Part shown: positions 57,501 through 64,000 of the stretch, piece after piece
Layout of the letters: each line of letters starts with the position of its first letter
Position numbering within the stretch: position 1 is the stretch's first letter
Assembly: GCA_043228905.1 (NCBI GenBank)
Contig: JBHGNT010000013.1
Location: forward strand, 8,928,001 to 8,992,000
Source: Azolla caroliniana
Lineage: Eukaryota; Polypodiophyta
DNA: 64,000 nucleotides
Direction of reading: 5' to 3'
Program-made: the position numbers and the translations under genes
The notes under the pieces: model-generated
Database searches by the model: none
Told to the model about the DNA's origin: nothing
Seen by the model: only the letters and a program-made list of their open reading frames with translations

Positions 57501-58443
57501 ATCTCACAAACCAAGTAGAAGGTCAGGCGCTACGAAGGAAAACGTGTTGTGCAATATGCCAATTTTTTTTGGAGGAGGTGTTTTGCAGGTATGGGTGTGT
57601 AGGACAAGTGATTGCGGATCAGGGAGAACTCGACTTTGATAAAGCTAAGGAATTCTTCACCAAACATGGAGTTCGGTTAACACTAACAACAACATACAAT
57701 CCGGAATCCAACGGGAAGATTGAACGAGGACATAGTCCGATCATCAAAGCACTTGTGAAGGCATGCGATGGAAGGGTGAAGGATTGGCCGTAGATGCTTC
57801 CGTATGCACTATGGGCGGATCGGACCACGCATAGCTCCGTAACCGGTTACATGCCGACAGAACTCATGACCGGACAAGCACCTATAATGCCAACGGAAAC
57901 CGCAATCGCGACATGGACAGTGCTACTGTGGAAGGAAGAGATGAGCCGGGAAGAACTACTAGAGGTCTGGATACGACAACTAGAGGGAAGACCGGAAGAC
58001 ATAGCGGAAGCAATACGCCGACAACAAGAAGCGCGATTCCGGAATAAAAGCCGGTTCGACACAAAGCACCGACTACGACCGCGGAAGATTGAAGAAGGAG
58101 ATTGGGTGATTGTCTACGACAATAGTTTGGATCATCAACATACAACGATGCAGAAGTTCACGAAAAGGTGGTTTAGGCCATACGAGGTTCGGAATGTTTT
58201 CGACAACGGAACTTACCAACTATGCGAGTTGGATGGAACGATGCTACGAGTGCCTATAGCCGGGAAACGGGTGAATATTTTCAAGAAGTGGACTGATGAA
58301 GAACCCTATGTGATCCTAGACAAGACCGACAAGAAGGAGCAATCGGACGAAAATCGCGGTGATGCGGAAAGCGAAGAAAGTGGATTACAACTCATACTCG
58401 ACTTAAGGGGAGAATCGGAGGAAGCTTCGGATGAAGGTGAATA
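54586..58443 (+). pseudogene. Ty3/gypsy protease-pol of I-E
   Basis: Protease with Asp at 54730 (D-H-R-stop in place of D-H-G-S) and I-L-G-Q-P-F-I-T. The RT starts at about 55750 and shifts frame near 56040; F-L-D-D-I-P lies near 56250. TAG at 56320 is followed by RNase H with more breaks. The zinc-binding H-H-C-C part of integrase is deleted: W-R-E-P-R near 57350 passes almost directly to the start of the core at 57434. The core keeps V-D-I, A-D-Q-G-E and G-K-I-E-R. A stop lies at 57791. The last frame ends at 58441-58443 in a Glu-rich tail. Confidence 0.92.
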
Positions 58444-58500
58444 GCAAGCATCGGGGACTTCGGCACATACCGGAGGATGTGCGGGTTCGGAGGGGGCGAG

Positions 58501-59204
58501 TGTCATCGTACTATATCGAATTTAAAGTACGTATAATAAATAAAACAAAATGTTAAAAATATGTATTACATGCATAGAGTAGGATTCAAACCCTGTACCT
58601 CCATGTAGACAAACCCCAACCTTACCATTGTACTAACTTATCCTAAGTGTTTTAAATATAGATTTAATATGTATAAGAACTTTATTTACGCCTTACGCCT
58701 ACCTTTATTAAAAGGTAAGTCATGCATTTTTTAGAATGCGTGAATACTTTATTTATAAGAAAAATGTACACCAATAAAAAATGACTCGTACACATCTAGC
58801 GAGCATGAGCACTATATTTAGGAAATAAAAGCATAGTGTAAGAAGGCAACTCATGCACATTTAGTGTGCATGAACACTTTAGAAAAAGCATGAAGCTATG
58901 CTTAGCCTCTTCCATCCTTATATAAGGAGGAGAGAAAGATGTATGGGGGGTTGTTGCTTATTTTCCAAGGGTGGATTAACATTATATAATCATGGGATTC
59001 ACGAATTTGCTAACTATTTTTTCTCTCTTAATCTAAGTACTCACTAATACACTATACTCATGGGATTCACGAGTTTTTCATATCTTTCTTTCTTACAATA
59101 TATTTCATATTCTTAATTGCCTTAGAATTTTCTTTTCTCCTAGTCCAAAACCTCAGTGGTTCCCACCCGATTCACGCAACGATCCGGAGCCGAAAGGCAC
59201 GACA
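58501..59204 (+). repeat. 3' LTR of I-E
   Basis: 704 bp, follows the purine tract GGAGGGGGCGAG (58489-58500). It lacks about 33 bases near its start, including the hairpin of the 5' LTR. A weakened tRNA-like module lies at 58581-58635 and TATATAAG at 58919-58926. Confidence 0.92.
58581..58635 (-). other. tRNA-like module, antisense in I-E 3' LTR
   Basis: Minus strand: TAGTACAATGGTAAG (58635-58621), then GGTTTGAATCC (B box with C to T, 58591-58581). Confidence 0.45.
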
Positions 59205-59208
59205 CCGG

Positions 59209-59741
59209 TAACCCTGGCAGGGCTGGTTTTCATAATTGCCTTGATCCTCCCTCCGTTGGTTGTAACCGGGGGAGTGATCCCTGTTGTATCTCTCATATCG
59301 ATCACGGTTGTAATCCCGGTAGCTATCCTACCGGTCTTAGTCGTGAGCGTCTTTTCTGTTGATGTACCGGACATCTTGCGTCGGCTGGTAACGCTCATCT
59401 CCCCGCCAACGTTATTCTTCCTCCCGGTTACTCCGGGGTTCGATTTGCCTTACCTGTGCCGCTTGCCGGTTTAGCAAGTTATATTCGCATCGTTCCATTA
59501 TGTGCGCCCTAGAATGACATAACATGCATTGCGTCCGCATGGTACATTCTATTGCCGAGTGCCCGACATTGAGACAAGTCGTACATTGTATAGGTTGCTG
59601 AAAACGTAGGTCGTCTTTTGTCGGTAATGTACGATGGAGTGCCCCCATTGTTAGCCATGAGCTTGTTTTCTCCATTTCCCTGACCCGGTCTATGACTTGG
59701 TTGATGGTGCCGGTGAGGAAATCAATCACTGCGCACACCGT
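59209..59741 (-). pseudogene. Ty3/gypsy gag remains, element II-E (part 2)
   Basis: Minus-strand frame 59738-59412 with two knuckles, C-T-T-C-L-N-V-G-H-S-A-I-E-C and C-M-L-C-H-S-R-A-H-I-M-E-R-C, then an Arg/Tyr/Asp-rich tail in another frame (to 59209). It continues into part 1 across the I-E insertion and is cut upstream by the I-F LTR at 59742. Confidence 0.85.
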
Positions 59742-60463
59742 TGTCGTGAAGATTTCCTGCTATAGTGTGAAACCAGGGTGGAATAGGGCAAGTCGGTGGT
59801 GTGCAACATGTGCACATGTATAGTAGGGAACGGTGCATAGAATAAAGGGGGAGTAATTGTCACACATTGTAACGCCCTCCCCTCCTTGGTCTATAAAAGG
59901 AGGGAGGGGTCCCTTGTTGAGGGGTTTCCCATTTGGAGTTAGGAGGGTATACCGTTAGAGTTAGGGTTAGGTAGTTTCTCTTATTCTTGCTTCGTTCTAG
60001 GGTTTCATCTTGGTAGTTTTCTTTTTTCTTCTTCTTCTTCTTCGTCGTCGTGTAGGTTGAGAGTTCGTGTCTATTTAGGGTTTGCTTCTGCTCGGTCCCC
60101 CGTGCAAGGCCTCGCTCGGCGCAATGAGCCCGAGAGCTCCCCGATCGGCGGCTTGACCGCAGACTATTGTTGTAACCTAACCTACCTTGGTTCGGCTCGA
60201 AGTCGGGGTTGTATCTTTTCCCTTGTAATATATTTACTTGTATCTGTTTGTGCATATTGGTGTATTGACGATGTCGGGAGCATAGCCCCTTGTTTCGTGT
60301 CCATAAGAGTCGGTGTCGTGCACATGTTTTCTCTCTCTCTCTCTCTCCTCTGTTCGGTTGCCTCCGGACGTGTCCGGAGTCGGTTTCTTGGCATCCCTTC
60401 CTCCCTCGTTTGATACCCCCGTGGTTCCGCCCCTTCTACACGCACACGCGTAACACCGCGACA
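59742..60463 (+). repeat. 5' LTR of I-F
   Basis: 722 bp, TGTCGTGAAG ... CCGCGACA, start very like I-A and I-B. A TATA box TATAAAAG lies at 59892-59899. CTT and CT runs follow (60020-60045, 60330-60348). Target CCGT precedes it; the other end is not seen. Confidence 0.82.
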
Positions 60464-60467
60464 TCAT

Positions 60468-60485
60468 TGGTGAACCCGACGTGAA
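60468..60485 (+). other. Primer binding site of I-F
   Basis: TGGTGAACCCGACGTGAA, four bases after the LTR. Confidence 0.8.
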
Positions 60486-60500
60486 GGGTGGCAAGGGAGA

Positions 60501-61355
60501 ATGGAGTTGGAAGAAGACGACTTCACACAATGTTTTGTCGAAGCGATGAGGGAGTTTGGACGAGCAACAACAAGAAGAGAGACAACACAACAAGCTGTTG
60601 GGCGAGTGGTCAAAAGAGTCGGCCGTTTCAATAGGGACAACGTCCCATTCTACTTGGAGGCCTACAATGCTGAAATGGAGGAGCAAGACGTAGACGAGGT
60701 GTTGAGGCTGGGGTTCTTCGGTTAGGTCATCGTCGTCCGCATACACATGGAAGTGAAGGAGGTCTGAGAAGCTCATAGTTGGTAGGAGGCCTTCGAAGAG
60801 GCGCTCCTGCAGGCATATGGACAATGACAGAAGAGCCGGGCACGACGCGGCTTCGACTAGTGGGTGGCATCGGCAAAGACCCACCCGGGTGCAACGAAGG
60901 TGTTCTGAGAGTTCAAGTGATAGTTTGCTCGTCTCCCGGAGCGGGAGCAAAATCTGGTGGGGTCGATCGACCGAGCAGAACGGGAGGCCATCGGGATTGA
61001 GCTCGAAGACGATGACGAAGCGAATGGCCTTACGGAGGACTGGTCGAAGGTCGAAAGGGTATGCCAACAACTAGATGACGAGCGAGCCGAGAAGGCTAGG
61101 TGGAAGGAGCACGACGGCGCGCCATCACAACGGGAAGAGGTCAAACGGCAAAGAGAACCGGCAAGGCTTGGTTTCGGGGCCAAGATTGCGGAGGCATACA
61201 CAGCTCTCGAGGCAATGCTTGAGGAAGAGGAAAGATCGAGGCCACAAGCCGACGCCGAGGAGACGGACTTGCCCCATAAGGTGGCAGAAGATCGGTACCA
61301 CGGTACCACGGGAGAGGGTGCAGAACAAAACGCCCTCTCGACTTGTGGAGATTGA
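60501..61355 (+). pseudogene. Ty3/gypsy gag of I-F
   Basis: ATG 60501. The 74-residue start matches other clade I gags (V-G-R-F-N-R-D-N-V-P-F-Y-L-E-A-Y-N-A-E-M). TAG at 60723 and further stops to 60950 follow, then the same frame is open 60957-61355, highly charged (E-E-E-E-R-S-R-P). No knuckle, protease or pol is seen after it. Confidence 0.75.
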
Positions 61356-62843
61356 ACGGCCAAGGACAAGGCTGAGATACCAATCGTAGAATCGGAACGT
61401 TGGGACCGGCGGTTTCGGGCACATCAACCTGAAACTCTGAACATTGGAGAAGCAAGCCCAGGTAGGGCTTCGCGATAGGGAAGAAAACAGCTACCGACCA
61501 CAAGGAGCCAGTGGGTACGGACAAGGGTGTAAAAAGGACGGGAGATTCTATGCGTCTTCCCATGCTTGCTCCTGAGACGATGGCAGTCGAGCCCGAGTGC
61601 CCACGTGAGTCCCGAGAGGAGGAAGGTGGCAGCGTGAGACCAAGAATCACCGGTGAGACCATATGAGGAAGGAACGGACAAGAGCCCTTAGAACCGATTC
61701 TGGAGAACTCGGCATTCCAGCCCTTATGCTCATGTGAGACCGAGGAGATGGATGACGGTATCGAGGAGTCCTGGCATGATGCCAGCAAAGATGGATGGGA
61801 AATGGCCCGCGAGAAGGTCGAAGAAGGGACCAAGAAGCGACCCAACCGGGGACCGAACCGCACGACATTCCGATTCGGGTGGAGTGCGATCCGGTTGTGG
61901 ATTGTTCGACCGGGGCCAGAATCGGTATGAAGATGCCGATTCGGGAGAGGGTGTGGAACGAGCTGCCCTCTTTTACATGGGGAGAAAGACCAACCGAGTG
62001 AAGATCGGGAATCAAAAGGAAGGTGATCAAGGGTTCAGAACGAGTCTGGGAGGATCGGCATCAGAGCCGAAACTCCAGACATTGGAGAATCAAGTCAGGC
62101 GGGGCTTGGTTGATCATAGAGCAGACACTATCCACCGACACCACTAAAAGGGTCGGTGGCTTGGGACGAGTCGATGAAAGACGTTACGAAATCGGTTAGC
62201 CCACATCTTGTCCGGAGACTTCTGCAGTTCGGCCGACGTGGCAACGTGAGACCGAAAGAGATGGAACATGGAGGCGGGAATGCAACACGGAGAGCGACGA
62301 CGAGTCCGAGGAAAGCACAAGGGTCAAAGCAGAGAGCAAAGACCGGTCCTATGGGTCACCTCACACCGGATCTAGATGCACCGGCAGCCGGCAACGAGAG
62401 TCGACGTGAGACCTAGAGTAATGAACGGTGGCGGTAGGAGAACGGGACCCGCCGAACCAGAGAATGACGGGCAAACCCGGACTAGAATTGGGCGGAGCGG
62501 ACTTCTAGATAACCGATCCAGAAGGGAGGAAGAGGGAGGAAGAGGGAGGCCTACGGAGAGGCCGGAACATGATACGATGGTACGATGAGAGAGGGTGTGC
62601 ATCGAGCCAACCTATCAACTTGCAGACAAAGACGACCTGGGATAAGGGTCAGAGAAACGACGAGCCCGAGGAGGATCCTTCACACCGGTTCTAGAGACTC
62701 CGGCAGTCGGCCCGTGAGTTGGCATGAGACCTAGAGTGATGAATGGTGGCGGTGAGGGGACGAAGGGGAAGGACTGCGGATGGGCGGTCTACACAGATCC
62801 TCACACAGATCCGCGCAATCGGCCCGAATGCCGACGTGAGTCT
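61356..62843 (+). repeat. Non-coding internal region of I-F with diverged direct repeats
   Basis: GC-rich, no protein domain. One repeat pair: CTGAAACTCTGAACATTGGAG (61427) and GAAACTCCAGACATTGGAG (62069). Another block (GTGAGACCTAGAGTxATGAA with GGTGGCGGT after it) occurs near 62406 and 62726, with weaker forms near 61590, 61731 and 62243. Open frames here are not conserved between repeats. Confidence 0.55.
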
Positions 62844-63237
62844 TGTTGAGAGACAAGCTCAACATCGGCCGGATCGGCTGAAGAAGCCGAGGACCAGATC
62901 GGTTGGGACCGATCGGTTAGGCCGAGTGCGTAAACCGGGAGGTCGTTAGGAAAGATATTCCGTGAGGAATATATTTGGGAGTTAGTGTAGGAGCTCTTCA
63001 TGAGCATTGAAGTACTGTCAGTACTTCGGTCAGTCCTTCTAGGACTTGTATAAAAGTGTTCACTGAGCACGTCTTATGTACAGATTGAGTATTCTTGTTG
63101 AATATAGTTTTTTGTGTCTTCTCTCTCACTCTCTCTGTCTCTCCGCGTATACCGTTTAAGCTTAAGCTCTCCATTGAACCTGAGTTTCCTTCCTTCTGTT
63201 CGGTCTTCATACTTGCTTCCGCACGTTACTTTTTACA
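62844..63237 (+). repeat. 5' LTR of Cop-G
   Basis: 394 bp, TGTTGAGAGACAAGCTCAACA ... CTTTTTACA, with a TATA box TATAAAAG at 63049-63056 and a CT-rich leader. Confidence 0.9.
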
Positions 63238-63255
63238 TGGTATCGGAGTGCGAGG
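63238..63255 (+). other. Primer binding site of Cop-G
   Basis: TGGTATCGGAGTGCGAGG, directly after the LTR; the initiator-methionine type with changes. Confidence 0.8.
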
Positions 63256-63297
63256 GTTGAGAACCTCTCTGTAGCCGACACAGCTTGACGAAGAAGA

Positions 63298-64000
63298 ATG
63301 AGAAGAACGATGGATAGAGGCATGGCGAGCTTGCTTCCAACAGAGAAGCTCGACAGAACCAACTACGCGTCTTGGTCCTACAAGATGCACCAGTACCTGC
63401 TCGGGCACGGCTACTGGAGTTATGTCGAAGGAGCTAATGACGCGGCACCCGAATCGACACACAGAGACTTCCCGTCGTGGGAGCAATCGGCGAGCAGGGT
63501 ATTGTACTGCTTCGCGTCGTGTGTTGGCGAACAACTATTGAGCTATGTTCGGGATGCAAAGACGCCGAAGGGTGCGTGGGAAAATCTGAAGAAGATTTTC
63601 GCCGCGAGCACCACAGCCAGGAAGCTTCAGCTCCGACAAGAGTTGAGAAACCTACGACAACGCGATTCGTTGGTGGCGAACTATACCTCGAAGATCAAGG
63701 ATATCTGCGACTCCCTCGCCTCCATAGAGGTGAACATCGAGGAGAGCGAGATGGTCCAGATCTGTCTCGGAGGTTTGGCGTTGAAGTTTGGAGCGTTCCG
63801 AACGACTGTGTGTACCCGGGAGAATACGTCGTCCTTTTTCGACTTACAGTCAATGCTCCTGGTAGAGGAGAACCACGCGGTTGCGTCTACAAGCACGCAC
63901 GCCGACAACAAAATGTTGTACACGGAGGGAGATAGGCCCCGTGGACGTGAAGGACGAGGCGAGTCGGCGCGCAATGGAGGCGGCCGACGAGATCAACGAA
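63298..64000 (+). CDS. Copia gag start, open to the window edge (Cop-G)
   Basis: ATG 63298 opens a frame with no stop to base 64000 (234 codons). It has the copia gag pattern: L-D-R-T-N-Y-A-S-W near the start, S-W-E-Q-S-A-S-R, G-A-W-E-N-L-K-K-I-F, L-R-Q-E-L-R-N-L and a Gly/Arg-rich end where a knuckle would follow. Gag builds the particle. I chose this ATG because it is the first in frame before the conserved part and follows the primer site by 42 bases; M5 is an alternative. No damage is visible, so Cop-G may be another young element. Confidence 0.88.
   Translation, partial: MRRTMDRGMASLLPTEKLDRTNYASWSYKMHQYLLGHGYWSYVEGANDAAPESTHRDFPSWEQSASRVLYCFASCVGEQLLSYVRDAKTPKGAWENLKKIFAASTTARKLQLRQELRNLRQRDSLVANYTSKIKDICDSLASIEVNIEESEMVQICLGGLALKFGAFRTTVCTRENTSSFFDLQSMLLVEENHAVASTSTHADNKMLYTEGDRPRGREGRGESARNGGGRRDQR

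Larger units (their letters stand above)
52284..59204 (+). mobile_element. Full-length but dead Ty3/gypsy element I-E
   Basis: 6.9 kb with both LTRs, primer site, gag, protease, pol and purine tract, and a 4-bp target duplication CCGG. It is inserted in the minus-strand II-E. The LTRs have clearly diverged, and the genes carry many stops, so it is much older than Cop-C. Confidence 0.95.

Overview
The window is repeat-dense nuclear DNA from a land plant. The signs are Ty1/copia and Ty3/gypsy LTR retrotransposons nested in one another, plant-type LTRs with TATA boxes, short GT-AG introns and a LINE tail. I recognise no single-copy host gene. A non-seed plant is my guess from the style of the Ty3 pol proteins; the window does not prove it.

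Names used here. Ty3 clade I has LTRs running TGTC...GACA, primer site TGGTGAACCCGACGTGAA (or a one-base variant) and RT motif FLDDIP: I-A (1-4790), I-B (7646-28777, minus), I-C (36852-37788), I-D (solo LTR 43090-43840, minus), I-E (52284-59204), I-F (59742-62843). Ty3 clade II has LTRs starting TGA, a D-G-G protease and, where visible, an extra gene after pol: II-A (13396-24466, minus), II-B (29640-32157), II-C (~40140-43085), II-D (46960-47797), II-E (48222-59741, minus). Copia elements: Cop-A (4791-7645), Cop-B (solo LTR 11514-12087), Cop-C (13606-19019), Cop-D (32339-36851, minus), Cop-E (37789-~40000), Cop-F (LTR 47820-~48130), Cop-G (62844-64000). There are also a terminal-inverted-repeat element T (24467-27165), a transposase-like gene U (44992-46612) and a LINE 3' fragment (4250-4675).

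Left part (1-28777). I-B on the minus strand is the base layer. Cop-A sits in its 3' LTR, I-A sits in Cop-A at an ACGG site, and a LINE tail sits in the I-A LTR. Cop-B sits between I-B gag and protease. II-A lies in or against I-B gag, and Cop-C, the only intact element here, sits in the II-A 3' LTR. II-A is cut at its 5' side by element T.

Middle (28778-48222). This is a patchwork of decayed pieces: a TACGT-rich island, II-B, Cop-D, I-C, Cop-E, II-C, solo LTR I-D, gene U with a 62-bp minisatellite upstream, II-D and Cop-F.

Right part (48222-64000). Minus-strand II-E is split by plus-strand I-E, with CCGG repeated at both ends, and by I-F. Cop-G starts at 62844 and runs out of the window with an open gag frame.

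Only Cop-C is seen to encode a complete set of functions (gag, protease, integrase, RT, RNase H). The rest carry nonsense codons, deletions or lost catalytic residues. The most unusual items are the spliced coiled-coil gene after pol in II-A, whose stop codon coincides with the LTR start; antisense tRNA-like modules inside clade I LTRs; the CG-centred 4-bp target sites of clade I; and gene U.
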